From: Reddybacter sp041277045
Lineage (GTDB): Bacteria; Pseudomonadota; Gammaproteobacteria; Pseudomonadales; Porticoccaceae
Assembly (NCBI GenBank): GCA_041277045.1
Contig: JBGFSY010000001.1
Coordinates: forward strand, 248,001-312,000
Reading direction: 5' to 3'
DNA length: 64,000 nt
Shown: positions 1-8,132 of the stretch, piece after piece
Numbering within the stretch: the stretch's first letter is position 1
Layout: each line of letters opens with the position of its first letter
Program-made: the position numbers and the translations under genes
The notes under the pieces: model-generated
Databases searched by the model: none
Told to the model about the DNA's origin: nothing
What the model saw: the letters and a program-made list of their open reading frames with translations, nothing else

Positions 1-492
1 GCTTTCAGCAAAAACACCCATCAAACCACCCGTATAGGCATCTTGTAGGCCGTCGATGTACATGTGATCGAGCAGTTCGCCGTTACCGAGTCGGTAGCCA
101 CCACGCGCTTTTTTCAGGATGTAGGGCGCACTACTCATATTTTCCATGCCACCGGCAACAACCACATCTGACTGACCCGCGAGCAATGTGTCACAAGCCA
201 TCATCACCGTTTTCATACCGGAGCCACACATCTTATTGACGGTAGTTGTTCCCGTACCAACGGGCAGACCCGCACCCAGCGCCGCCTGACGTGCAGGAGA
301 CTGACCGACACCCGCTGGCAGAACACAACCAATCAACGCTTCGTCAACGTCAGCAGCACTGACACCAGAGCGTTCTATGGCGGCGGCAATTGCAGTAGCA
401 CCCAATTCAGGGGATGGCACATCAGCCAGTTCACCCATCATTCCGCCCATTGGCGTACGAGCGTATCCACAGATTACTATTGGATCATTCAT
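1..492 (-). CDS. Thiolase / acetyl-CoA acetyltransferase, N-terminal part (runs off the window)
   Basis: The reverse strand encodes about 164 residues of a thiolase, which condenses or cleaves acyl-CoA. The C-terminal part lies beyond base 1. The N-terminus carries the family hallmarks: an ICGYARTPMG-type opening, and NKMCGSGMK around residue 86-94 with the acylated cysteine at about residue 89, followed by a GGMENMSSAPY segment. The ATG at 490-492 is preceded by a good AGGAG ribosome site. The substrate (acetoacetyl-CoA or a longer beta-ketoacyl-CoA) cannot be told from the N-terminal part alone. It lies upstream in transcription of whatever follows past base 1, and downstream of sspB with a 58-bp gap. 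Confidence 0.93.
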   Translation of the reverse strand, partial: MNDPIVICGYARTPMGGMMGELADVPSPELGATAIAAAIERSGVSAADVDEALIGCVLPAGVGQSPARQAALGAGLPVGTGTTTVNKMCGSGMKTVMMACDTLLAGQSDVVVAGGMENMSSAPYILKKARGGYRLGNGELLDHMYIDGLQDAYTGGLMGVFAES

Positions 493-550
493 TATCAACT
501 CCTCTCTATCGGGTTAGTCTGATTTACCGGCTAAGCAATATTAGCTCGGA

Positions 551-964
551 TTACTTTACAACTCTAAGTTTTGGCCCGGATGGTTTTGGACCTGACGGTG
601 GCTTGTCAGAGGGGTCATCATCCAAACTGTGTAGCTCAGCGGGCGCTGGTGCCGATGACTCAAAAGCCATGCCCTCGCCATTCTCTCGCGCATAAATGCC
701 AATAACAGCATGAATGGGCACATGAATATTGGTGGGGACGCCGCCAAAACGCGTATTGAAACTGATCGCCTCATTATCAAGATTGAAGGCGGTCACTGCT
801 CGCGGCGCGAGATTGAGCACAACCTGGCCGTCGGTGACATAAACCTGAGGCACTTCTACACCCACCGCCATGGCATTAACTACCACGTGAGGGGTGCAGT
901 CGTTGTCAATTATCCAGTCATAAAAAGCCCTGACTAAATAGGGCTTGTTAGAAGTCATCGCCAT
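551..964 (-). CDS. sspB: ClpXP adaptor SspB (stringent starvation protein B)
   Basis: A 137-residue protein matching SspB, the adaptor that hands ssrA-tagged and other substrates to the ClpXP protease. The N-terminal dimerisation and peptide-binding domain begins with SNKPYLVRAFYDWI and spans about residues 3-105. A flexible Pro/Gly/Lys linker follows, ending in LRVVK, the ClpX-binding tail known from E. coli SspB. Two in-frame ATGs (964 and 958) compete and neither has a strong ribosome site. It sits 49 bp after sspA in the same direction, the usual sspA-sspB pair, so the two are probably cotranscribed. Confidence 0.96.
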   Translation of the reverse strand: MAMTSNKPYLVRAFYDWIIDNDCTPHVVVNAMAVGVEVPQVYVTDGQVVLNLAPRAVTAFNLDNEAISFNTRFGGVPTNIHVPIHAVIGIYARENGEGMAFESSAPAPAELHSLDDDPSDKPPSGPKPSGPKLRVVK

Positions 965-1013
965 TACCGTTACCTACGGATCGGGGCTTGAAGAAAGTAA
1001 CAAACACTCTAAA

Positions 1014-1646
1014 CTAGGCGTTCATATCCCGTTCGGGTTCAGTCAAGCTAGACAAGAATGCAGGGCGCTCAAATAAACGGCGCATATAGTCGTGCAAAGG
1101 CTTGGCCTGACGCGTATTGGGTATATCGATACCCAAGCTCTCAAGGCGCCACAATAAGGGCGCCAAGCAGCAGTCCACCAAAGTAAACTCTTCGTACATA
1201 AAATAAGGTTTGTCGGCAAAAATAGGCGCAATACCCAGAAAGCTATCACGCAGTTCTTTGCGAGCCAGCTCTACTGATTTGCTATCTTTGTTAGCAACAA
1301 TAACATCAACCTTTTCACACCAATCCTTCTCGATACGGTGCATATACTGACGGCTTAAAGCGCGGGCAACAGGGTAAACCGGCAACAAAGGAGGATGGGG
1401 AAAACGCTCATCGAGATATTCCATCATTACTTTGGATTCGTACAGCGATAAATCCCTATCAACCAAAGTGGGCACGGAGCCATAGGGGTTGAGCTCAATC
1501 AACTCCTGCGGAATAGCACCAGGGTCGACCTCTTCTATGTCGACAGTTACGCCTTTTTCTGCGAGGACAATTCGAATTCTGTGGCAATAATGACTTGCCG
1601 GATCAGAAAAAAATGTCATCGATGTACGTTTCGAAACTACGCCCAT
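1014..1646 (-). CDS. sspA: Stringent starvation protein A (GST-fold RNA polymerase-associated protein)
   Basis: A glutathione-S-transferase-fold protein of 210 residues from the ATG at 1644-1646, which has a GAGGTGG ribosome site. An in-frame upstream start at 1691 would add 15 unsupported residues. The N-terminal thioredoxin-like half has SHYCHRIRIVLAEKGV, where E. coli SspA has a similar helix, and the conserved PHP patch (FPHPPLLP) that contacts sigma70 in E. coli SspA is present. SspA binds RNA polymerase during starvation and acid stress and is not expected to act as a transferase. It lies between the cytochrome bc1 genes and sspB, a common gammaproteobacterial order. Confidence 0.95.
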   Translation of the reverse strand: MGVVSKRTSMTFFSDPASHYCHRIRIVLAEKGVTVDIEEVDPGAIPQELIELNPYGSVPTLVDRDLSLYESKVMMEYLDERFPHPPLLPVYPVARALSRQYMHRIEKDWCEKVDVIVANKDSKSVELARKELRDSFLGIAPIFADKPYFMYEEFTLVDCCLAPLLWRLESLGIDIPNTRQAKPLHDYMRRLFERPAFLSSLTEPERDMNA

Positions 1647-1694
1647 TAAAACCACCTCATACTGTAGGGAAAACTTTCTTATTCCGTGCAACCA

Positions 1695-3728
1695 TTAATG
1701 AATATCTTTCCAGTACTCACGGTTTAACAACCACACCCAAATCAACAAAAAGGCGAGGAACAAAAGAACATTAACACCAATTCGCTTACTCTCTGTTACC
1801 ACTGGGTTGGCCATATAAGCCATAAAGTTCACCAGGTCGTACACAGCGCCATCAAACTCTTCTGGCGATAAGCTGCCTTCAGTGAGCAACTCATAGGAAC
1901 CACAGGGGTCGTCGAGCAGGGGCTCACTGGTCAGTGGATCAACTTTAATACCACCGTTGTGAGCCAGCATTGGTCCGGGAGCACAGCCTTGCAGACCTTG
2001 TAAATCCATCAGGGCGTGAGGCATACCCACGTCTTTAAAGACTTTGTTATTGATACCGACCGGACGGCTACTATCGGCGTAAAAATTACGCAAATAAGTA
2101 TAAACCCACTTAGATGATCGCGCTCGGGTGACTAACGTCAGGTCGGGGGGCACGGCACCAAACCAGGCTTTAGCTGAACGCTCCGCCATAGAGATACCCA
2201 TCAAACCGCCAATTTTCTGACCAGAGAACACCATGTTCTCCATCATCATACCGTGAGGAATACCCAAGTCATCTGCAGCCCGCTCCCAGCGCTGATATTT
2301 AGCAGAGTGACAGCCCATGCAGTAATTAACGAAGAGTTTGGCACCGTTTTGCAGAGACTCTTTGTTTTCTGGCTCAGCCTCAAATTGATCGCACTGGATG
2401 GTGCCGCAATCAAAAGAAGATGAAGAACCTACAGCCTTGAGTGGAACAATGATCAAGCCAATAATAACAAACAGTACGCCCAGCGCTCGCCAGAAGCCCA
2501 TACCACCATTCATCGTGACTCTGAGTGGTTCAGGTTTGGTTTTTTCCAGCACGGTCCAAATTGGCATAGCCAAGAAATAGAGGAAGTAGATAACTGTACA
2601 GACCTGCGCCAAAGCTGTGCGAGCTGGCGTCGGTGCTTTCATACCCAATATGCCGAGGATGACAAAGGCCGCCGCAAACAGAACGATAGCAACACGACTC
2701 GCATTACCCTTGTAGCGAATTGATTTCACCGGACTGCGATCGAGCCAGGGCAGAACAAAGAGAATCGCCACTGCTGCAGCCATCACCAGGAAGCCCATAA
2801 ATTTATCGGGTACCGCACGCAGCATTGAATAGTAAGGCGTGAAATACCAGACCGGCGCAATGTGCTCAGGCGTTTTCAGCTGGTTAGCAATCTCGAAATT
2901 TGCGTGCTCAATAAAGTAGCCGCCCATTTCTGGCATAAAGAACAGAATGAAGCAGAAGATAAAGATGAAAACCACTATCGGCACCAGATCGTGCACGGTG
3001 TAGTAAGGGTGGAAGGGAATACCGTCGAGAGGTATGCCGTTCTCATCTTTGTTCTTCTTAATTTCAATACCGTCGGGGTTGTTGGAGCCCACTTCATGCA
3101 AAGCTAAGAGGTGCAAGACCACCAGACCGAGAAGCACGATGGGCACAGCGACAACATGCAGGGCAAAGAAGCGATTGAGGGTAATACCCGAGATCAGGTA
3201 ATCACCACGCACCCACTCCACAATGGCATCGCCAATGTAGGGAATGGCACCAAACAGGGAAATAATAACCTGAGCGCCCCAATAGGACATCTGCCCCCAG
3301 GGCAGTACGTAGCCCAAAAAGGCTTCGGCCATCAGCGCCAAATATATCGCCATACCGAACAACCACACCAACTCGCGGGGCGCTTTATAGGAACCATAAA
3401 GCAAGCCACGGAACATGTGCAGGTAAATAACGATAAAGAATGCCGAGGCACCGGTGGAGTGCATATAGCGCAGAATCCAGCCGTAATCGACATCCCGCAT
3501 GATGTATTCAACCGAGGCAAAAGCACCGTCAGATGAGGGTTCAAAACTCATGGTCAACCAAATACCGGTGAGCAACTGGTTAACGAGTACTAGTAGAGAC
3601 AGTACGCCAAAGAAGTACCAGAAGTTAAAGTTCTTCGGTGCGTAGTACTTACCCATATGGGTGTCCCAGGCACGCTGTACCGGTAGACGCTCATCAAGCC
3701 AGTGCCACAAAAACAGGATCAATTTCAT
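1695..3728 (-). CDS. petB: Cytochrome b / cytochrome c1 fusion (bc1 complex)
   Basis: One uninterrupted 677-residue frame carries both haem subunits of ubiquinol:cytochrome c reductase. Residues 1 to about 400 are cytochrome b: paired haem-ligand histidines at 90/191 and 104/206, and a Qo-site PVWY at 292-295, a variant I recall from beta/gammaproteobacteria in place of PEWY. Residues about 410-433 form a hydrophobic segment where a separate c1 would have its signal peptide. Cytochrome c1 follows: CMGCH haem-c site at 470-474, likely sixth ligand Met569 in VGMP, and a C-terminal membrane anchor at about 650-668. The start overlaps the Rieske stop by one base (TAATG). Fused b/c1 precursors that are cleaved after synthesis are known from Bradyrhizobium (FbcH); related gammaproteobacteria such as Pseudomonas keep two genes. 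Confidence 0.96.
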   Translation of the reverse strand: MKLILFLWHWLDERLPVQRAWDTHMGKYYAPKNFNFWYFFGVLSLLVLVNQLLTGIWLTMSFEPSSDGAFASVEYIMRDVDYGWILRYMHSTGASAFFIVIYLHMFRGLLYGSYKAPRELVWLFGMAIYLALMAEAFLGYVLPWGQMSYWGAQVIISLFGAIPYIGDAIVEWVRGDYLISGITLNRFFALHVVAVPIVLLGLVVLHLLALHEVGSNNPDGIEIKKNKDENGIPLDGIPFHPYYTVHDLVPIVVFIFIFCFILFFMPEMGGYFIEHANFEIANQLKTPEHIAPVWYFTPYYSMLRAVPDKFMGFLVMAAAVAILFVLPWLDRSPVKSIRYKGNASRVAIVLFAAAFVILGILGMKAPTPARTALAQVCTVIYFLYFLAMPIWTVLEKTKPEPLRVTMNGGMGFWRALGVLFVIIGLIIVPLKAVGSSSSFDCGTIQCDQFEAEPENKESLQNGAKLFVNYCMGCHSAKYQRWERAADDLGIPHGMMMENMVFSGQKIGGLMGISMAERSAKAWFGAVPPDLTLVTRARSSKWVYTYLRNFYADSSRPVGINNKVFKDVGMPHALMDLQGLQGCAPGPMLAHNGGIKVDPLTSEPLLDDPCGSYELLTEGSLSPEEFDGAVYDLVNFMAYMANPVVTESKRIGVNVLLFLAFLLIWVWLLNREYWKDIH

Positions 3729-4330
3729 TATGCGCTCTCCTCGTCGATACCGATCACGACTACATTTTCACTCTCATAGTTGTGGGGCGGTACTTTAAGG
3801 TTCAGAGGTGCAGGCACGCCCTGATAAACACGTCCCGCAAGATCAAATTTGGAACCGTGGCAGGGGCAGAAAAAGCCACCCAGCCATTCACTTTCTTCAG
3901 TACTCAGGTCCGCAGCACCCACATCCGGGCGATACATCGGCGCACACCCGAGGTGTGTGCAGAGGCCGACCATAATCAGGTATTCAGGGTTGGAGGCTCT
4001 ATTAATAGGATCAACATAAGTGGGTTGATCCGATTTTTCAGACTCGGGGTCACGCAACTTGTCGGTCAATTTAGCCAGGGAATCGAGTGCTTCCTGGGTG
4101 CGACGAACAATATAGACCGGTTGTCCACGCCATTCTTCAACAACCATCTGGCCCGGTTCAATTCGACTAATATTGATTCGTACCGGCGCACCGGCCGCTT
4201 TTGCTTTCGCACTTGGAAACCAGGAACCGACAAATGGCACCGCTGCTCCTGCTGCACCAACCGCGCCAACAACGCATGTAGTTACAGTCAAAAAGCGACG
4301 ACGCCCCTGATTGACACCCTCATTGCTCAT
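3728..4330 (-). CDS. petA: Ubiquinol-cytochrome c reductase Rieske iron-sulfur subunit
   Basis: A 200-residue Rieske protein that takes electrons from ubiquinol and passes them to cytochrome c1. The N-terminus has a twin-arginine-like stretch (QGRRRFLT) followed by a hydrophobic helix, fitting Tat export with a retained membrane anchor. The [2Fe-2S] ligands are plain: CTHLGC near residue 123 and CPCHGS near residue 155. It is the first gene of the bc1 operon, with the stop codon sharing one base with the start of the fused b/c1 gene. The ATG at 4330 has a GGGGAGC ribosome site. Confidence 0.97.
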   Translation of the reverse strand: MSNEGVNQGRRRFLTVTTCVVGAVGAAGAAVPFVGSWFPSAKAKAAGAPVRINISRIEPGQMVVEEWRGQPVYIVRRTQEALDSLAKLTDKLRDPESEKSDQPTYVDPINRASNPEYLIMVGLCTHLGCAPMYRPDVGAADLSTEESEWLGGFFCPCHGSKFDLAGRVYQGVPAPLNLKVPPHNYESENVVVIGIDEESA

Positions 4331-4496
4331 ATGAGCTCCCCTTAAAACGGCAGAATAATAAAGATTGGCTGCATTAATTACAGCTGATTAACTCCATGCT
4401 TACGCACAGGCAAAAATGGCGAGTAATAGTAATGAAATGCGTAGGGATTTACAAGCTGAGACCACCGCCAAAGCTGCCAACCCTATGTTTTAGCAC

Positions 4497-4528
4497 AAAA
4501 AAAACCCAACATAATGTCGGGTTTTTTT
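4497..4528 (-). terminator. Rho-independent terminator after rplM-rpsI
   Basis: An 8-bp hairpin (AACCCGAC paired with GTTGGGTT, one G-U pair in the minus-strand RNA) with a five-base loop, followed on the minus strand by a run of T. It lies about 17 bp downstream of the rpsI stop and should end the rplM-rpsI transcript before the bc1 operon. The flanking T/A runs could let it work in both directions. Confidence 0.85.
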
Positions 4529-4544
4529 ACAAAACGAACAGTAA

Positions 4545-4934
4545 TTATCGTTTCGAGAACTGTGGACGCTTACGTGCTTTGTGCAGACCCACTTTCTTAC
4601 GCTCTACCGCTCTGGCATCTCGGGTCAAAAAGCCCGCCTGACGCAGAGGTGCTCGCAACGTTTCGTCGTAAGCCAACAGCGCACGTGACAGGCCATGACG
4701 AATAGCGCCGGCCTGACCAAAGCTACCACCACCGCTGACGGTGATTTTCAAATCAAATTTATCGACGGCTTCAACCAGCTCTAAGGGCTGACGTACGATC
4801 ATACGTGCCACTTCGCGGCCAAAATACTGCTCAAGCGTACGATTGTTGACAGTAACATTGCCGCTACCACTCGTAATAAACACTCGAGCCGCCGACGTTT
4901 TACGTCGACCTGTACCATAATAAGTTTCAGCCAT
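4545..4934 (-). CDS. rpsI: 30S ribosomal protein S9
   Basis: A 129-residue basic protein with the S9 signature YGTGRRKTSAARVF at the N-terminus and the conserved C-terminal tail RKRPQFSKR, which reaches the P-site tRNA. The start chosen is the ATG at 4932-4934 (MAETYYG). An ATG two codons upstream is possible, but GGGA is better spaced from the inner one. It follows rplM by a few bases in the universal rplM-rpsI operon. Confidence 0.98.
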   Translation of the reverse strand: MAETYYGTGRRKTSAARVFITSGSGNVTVNNRTLEQYFGREVARMIVRQPLELVEAVDKFDLKITVSGGGSFGQAGAIRHGLSRALLAYDETLRAPLRQAGFLTRDARAVERKKVGLHKARKRPQFSKR

Positions 4935-4948
4935 TGTCATGCGTCCCG

Positions 4949-5377
4949 TTAAATATTCAGTGCTTGAGGTTGTTGTGCAGCGTGAGGATGAGCATCACCT
5001 GCATAAACCTTCAATTTACCGTACATAGCCCGACCCAGCGGACCCTTGGGCAACATGCCCTTTATCGCCTTCTCAAGTGCACGCTCAGGTGCTTTGTCAA
5101 TCAGCTTTTCAAAGCTAATTGACTTGATACCACCGGGGAAACCTGTGTGGTGGTAATACATTTTGTCAGTTGCTTTTTTACCCGTAACACGGACCTTTTC
5201 GGCATTGACCACGACAATGTAATCGCCAGTATCAACATGGGGGGTATATTCAGGCTTGTGCTTGCCGCGCAGGCGCGTCGCAATCTCACTCGCTAGTCGG
5301 CCCAGCGTTTTATCGGCAGCATCGACGACATACCAATCGTGCTGAACTGTTTCGGGTTTGGCGCTAAATGTTTTCAT
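4949..5377 (-). CDS. rplM: 50S ribosomal protein L13
   Basis: A 142-residue protein matching L13 over its whole length: MKTFSAKPE start, HDWYVVDA, the GDYIVVVNAEKVRVTG core and YYHHTGFPGG. It binds 23S rRNA domain II and is an early assembly protein. First gene of the rplM-rpsI operon. A near-consensus promoter lies about 45 bp upstream, and a short inverted repeat covers the probable ribosome site, which could serve autogenous control (L13 is reported to repress its own operon in E. coli). Confidence 0.98.
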   Translation of the reverse strand: MKTFSAKPETVQHDWYVVDAADKTLGRLASEIATRLRGKHKPEYTPHVDTGDYIVVVNAEKVRVTGKKATDKMYYHHTGFPGGIKSISFEKLIDKAPERALEKAIKGMLPKGPLGRAMYGKLKVYAGDAHPHAAQQPQALNI

Positions 5378-5386
5378 TGAATCGTT

Positions 5387-5400
5387 ACCTGAAATCAGGT
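5387..5400 (-). promoter_or_regulatory. Inverted repeat over the rplM ribosome site
   Basis: A perfect 14-bp palindrome, ACCTGATTTCAGGT on the minus strand, can fold as a short stem. Its 3' arm holds the AGGT that is the only Shine-Dalgarno-like sequence upstream of the rplM ATG. Sequestering it would be a simple way to regulate L13/S9 synthesis. The structure is seen directly; the regulatory role is inference. Confidence 0.45.
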
Positions 5401-5421
5401 GGCTCCCAGAAAAGAGCGCGA

Positions 5422-5450
5422 ATTCTACCGATGCGTGAGAGGAAGTACAA
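5422..5450 (-). promoter_or_regulatory. Sigma70-type promoter for rplM-rpsI
   Basis: Reading the minus strand: TTGTAC at 5445-5450, a 17-bp spacer, then TAGAAT at 5422-5427, followed by a GC-rich TCGCGCTC discriminator that would suit growth-rate control. It gives a leader of roughly 40 bases before the rplM start. Confidence 0.7.
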
Positions 5451-5483
5451 GCAGATATTGCGGTTAATAGAGAAAGAATCTCT

Positions 5484-6587
5484 TTATGGTCGATGTGGGC
5501 GCGCCAAGTAGTCGTGGGATTGCATTTCCAGCACCCTGCTCAGAGTTCGCTGAAATTCAAAAGACAAATTACCGCCGCTATAGATAGCCTCGAGAGGCAC
5601 CGCGGCCGACATTGCCAGCTTCACGTTGCGGTCGTAAAACTCATCAATCAGGCTGATAAACCGTCGTGCCTGGTCTTCACTATCCCGCCCCAGCGCTGGC
5701 ACATCACTAATCAGCACAGCATGGAACTCCCGGGCCAGCTCAATATAGTCATTCTGACTGCGCGGCCCATCGCACAGGGCCATAAAATCAAACCAGACCA
5801 CATCTTCACCGACATAGCGACAGGGAATATCCCGACCCTCCACTTCCAGTGCAACATTTTCACGCACTTCATCCCGCGCCGGCACCAAGCTGTCGAAGGT
5901 GCTATGCAGTGATACTTCTGCCTGTTCGTCCAGTGGCGAGTGATAAAGCTCAGCTTGCTCCAAAGCACGCAGACGGTAATCCGTGCCGCTATCGACATTC
6001 ACTACTTTGCAGTGTTGCTTGACCAGCGCAATGGCCGGCAAAAATCGCTGGCGCTGCAGACCATTCGTGTAAAGCTTGTCGGGCACAATATTAGAGGTAG
6101 CTATCAGCGTTACACCCCGGGCAAAAAGCTGCTCCATTAAGCCACCTAATATCATCGCGTCGGTGATATCGGAAACGAAAAACTCATCAAAGCAAATCAC
6201 CCGAGCATCTTTAGCGATACCCGCCGCCACCTTCTCCAACGGGTTTTTTACACCGCCGTGCTCAATGAGGTCGCGATGCACCCGGCGCATAAAACGGTGG
6301 AAATGCACCCGCATTTTTTGCTCAAAGGGCAAGCTCTCGTAAAAGTTGTCCATCAAATAGGTTTTACCCCGACCCACGCCACCCCAAAAATACAGGCCTT
6401 TAACCGGCACATGACGCCGCTGACGACCTCGCAAGCGATCAAACAAACTGGTCTTCACTTCACTTGCCGTAATTAATCGCTCGTAAACACCCTGCAATTT
6501 TTCCACAGCATTGCGCTGAGCAGGATCTGCAAAAAAACCTTCTTGCAGTAAATCTTGTTGGTAGCGTTGCAGGGGGGAGGAAGACAT
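5484..6587 (-). CDS. zapE: Cell division ATPase ZapE (AFG1-like)
   Basis: A 367-residue AFG1-family P-loop ATPase. Walker A is GGVGRGKT at residues 69-76, Walker B is in VICFDEFFVSDITDA, and an ATSN sensor follows. In E. coli ZapE associates with FtsZ and is needed for division under low oxygen or heat; the mitochondrial relative Lace1/Afg1 handles respiratory-chain subunits. It lies just upstream of the L13/S9 and bc1 genes, its usual gammaproteobacterial neighbourhood. The ATG at 6587 follows a GGGGGAGGAAGAC stretch. Confidence 0.94.
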   Translation of the reverse strand: MSSSPLQRYQQDLLQEGFFADPAQRNAVEKLQGVYERLITASEVKTSLFDRLRGRQRRHVPVKGLYFWGGVGRGKTYLMDNFYESLPFEQKMRVHFHRFMRRVHRDLIEHGGVKNPLEKVAAGIAKDARVICFDEFFVSDITDAMILGGLMEQLFARGVTLIATSNIVPDKLYTNGLQRQRFLPAIALVKQHCKVVNVDSGTDYRLRALEQAELYHSPLDEQAEVSLHSTFDSLVPARDEVRENVALEVEGRDIPCRYVGEDVVWFDFMALCDGPRSQNDYIELAREFHAVLISDVPALGRDSEDQARRFISLIDEFYDRNVKLAMSAAVPLEAIYSGGNLSFEFQRTLSRVLEMQSHDYLARPHRP

Positions 6588-6695
6588 GAATTAGAAAGCT
6601 GGCGTTGTTGAAGGGTGGGGGCTAAAAGTTCAAGGCGGCAACTCTACCCTCGCAGTGCAGGCTGCGCAAGCGGTACACAGCAACTGATAACTACC

Positions 6696-7340
6696 CTACA
6701 AGCATTGGCGCAATACAGAGTCGAGCTTTTCGCGCAAGGTATGTAACTGACCATGAAAGAAGTGACTCGCTTCAGGAATAAGAATCTGCTCCACGGGCGA
6801 ATCGAGTGATTCTAGCCAGCTGAGTACACTTTCGGTCTCTACTAATTCATCCTGTCCGCCGAGGACCACAGTCACCGGGCAGGTAAACGCACCTGTCGTA
6901 GCATAGCTGTAACGCATCACCGGCGGTGCAATGAGAATCATCTGTGCAACGACCAGGCGCTCGCTAGCGGCAGAGGCAATCGCAGAGCCAAAAGAAAAGC
7001 CCGCCAGCAACAGCTGACTACCTGGATGCTCAGCCAACAGCCACTCGCTGACTCGGCACAGATCATCCACCTCTCCCCGCGCCTCATCGTGCTCACCCTC
7101 ACTAGCGCCCACACCACGAAAATTAAAACGCAGGGAGGCAATACCGAGCTCGCGATAAATTCTCGCCAGTGTCGATACCACTTTATTATCCATGGTGCCG
7201 CCGAACAGTGGATGGGGGTGACAGATGACCGCGACATAGTCGCCACCACTGAAGAGCCCATCGCCCCGACCTTCTTCCAACAAAGCCTCAATTTGACCCG
7301 CTGCGCCGGCTATTGTTACTTTCTTTTTTTTATTCACCAT
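6696..7340 (-). CDS. Alpha/beta-hydrolase family protein (COG2945-like)
   Basis: A 214-residue cytoplasmic alpha/beta hydrolase. The family-typical HPHP motif (residues 41-44) with FGGTMDNKVV follows the first strand, the nucleophile elbow is GFSFGS with Ser116, and an acid and a histidine occur late (GGQDELV; EASHFFHG). These short hydrolases have no well-established substrate. No signal peptide is present. It precedes zapE on the same strand after 108 bp and is divergent from zapG, with which it shares an upstream region of about 190 bp. The family assignment is firm; the function is not known. Confidence 0.85.
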   Translation of the reverse strand: MVNKKKKVTIAGAAGQIEALLEEGRGDGLFSGGDYVAVICHPHPLFGGTMDNKVVSTLARIYRELGIASLRFNFRGVGASEGEHDEARGEVDDLCRVSEWLLAEHPGSQLLLAGFSFGSAIASAASERLVVAQMILIAPPVMRYSYATTGAFTCPVTVVLGGQDELVETESVLSWLESLDSPVEQILIPEASHFFHGQLHTLREKLDSVLRQCL

Positions 7341-7527
7341 TTACCTCTTCACCTTTCTATCTAGCTATTCCATTCAATCGACAAGTGCTTGTACTCACAG
7401 CTCACAACATGCCAGCGACCGCTCAGCAGCAGCCCGGCAATAAATATTCCTTGCTCAGCTATTCAACCCGAGAGCTGTTCGAGATAGAATCTTGCCCCAA
7501 TCGCAACTCACAAAAGGAAGTACTAGC

Positions 7528-8043
7528 GTGCCTACAGACCCCATCACCATAGCATTGGCCAGCCTCGCCGCTGGCCTCGTCATCGGCATTCTAATTGGCC
7601 GCACCCTGTCCGGCGCTACGAAACAGCGTCGCACACTGACAGAAGAGCTGCGCAAAAAAGATGATGAGCTGAAAACTTATCAGCACAAAGTGACCGAGCA
7701 CTTTATTACCACCTCCGAGCTGGTCAACAACCTGACCCACAGCTATAAAGAAGTACATCAGCATCTTGCCGACAGTGCTATGACGCTGACCAATCCGGAA
7801 ATCAGCAACAAACTGCTCGAAGCCGGCTCTGGCAACCTGGGCATTGCCCACACTGTTGATCGCAGCACCGTCGACAGCCCCCAACCGCCCAAAGACTACA
7901 CCCCTGATATTAACGGCATTCTCGACGAGAGCTACGGCCTGGAGAAAAACAAAGCCAAGGCAGCAGAGACTCAACCTGCAGAGGAGTCCGTTGCGAGCGA
8001 GAACAATGCGGAAGAGGATGACCCAACAACAACGGTCGCTTAA
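7528..8043 (+). CDS. zapG: ZapG / YhcB-like membrane protein (DUF1043)
   Basis: About 171 residues from a GTG at 7528-7530 with an AGGAAG ribosome site seven bases upstream; a longer frame reaching 7492 lacks one. One N-terminal membrane helix (ITIALASLAAGLVIGILIG) is followed by a charged coiled coil and the DUF1043 core (FITTSELVNNLTHSYKEVHQHLA is split here as FITTSELVNNL and SYKEVHQHLA). The C-terminal third is acidic and probably disordered. YhcB/ZapG in E. coli links division with envelope synthesis. It usually sits beside degS/degQ-type protease genes, and a DegS-like gene is two genes away here. Confidence 0.85.
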   Translation: MPTDPITIALASLAAGLVIGILIGRTLSGATKQRRTLTEELRKKDDELKTYQHKVTEHFITTSELVNNLTHSYKEVHQHLADSAMTLTNPEISNKLLEAGSGNLGIAHTVDRSTVDSPQPPKDYTPDINGILDESYGLEKNKAKAAETQPAEESVASENNAEEDDPTTTVA

Positions 8044-8066
8044 CTCAATAGCTTGGGCTGTAAGCA

Positions 8067-8109
8067 CACATTAAAAAGCCGGGGAATTAGCCCGGCTTTT
8101 TAATGTGTC
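8067..8109. terminator. Bidirectional terminator between zapG and sat
   Basis: A long hairpin made of an ACACATTAAAAAGCCGGG arm, a short loop and its complement CCCGGCTTTTTAATGTGT. It has A and T runs on both flanks, so it can end transcription of the convergent zapG (plus) and sat (minus). Confidence 0.9.
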
Positions 8110-8132
8110 ACGATTTAACAGCTTGCGATTAA

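Noticed and set aside
3638..4345. A 235-codon frame on the plus strand across the Rieske gene
   Set aside because: It is antisense to petA and the start of the bc1 fusion, whose motifs are unmistakable. No protein features in the antisense frame.
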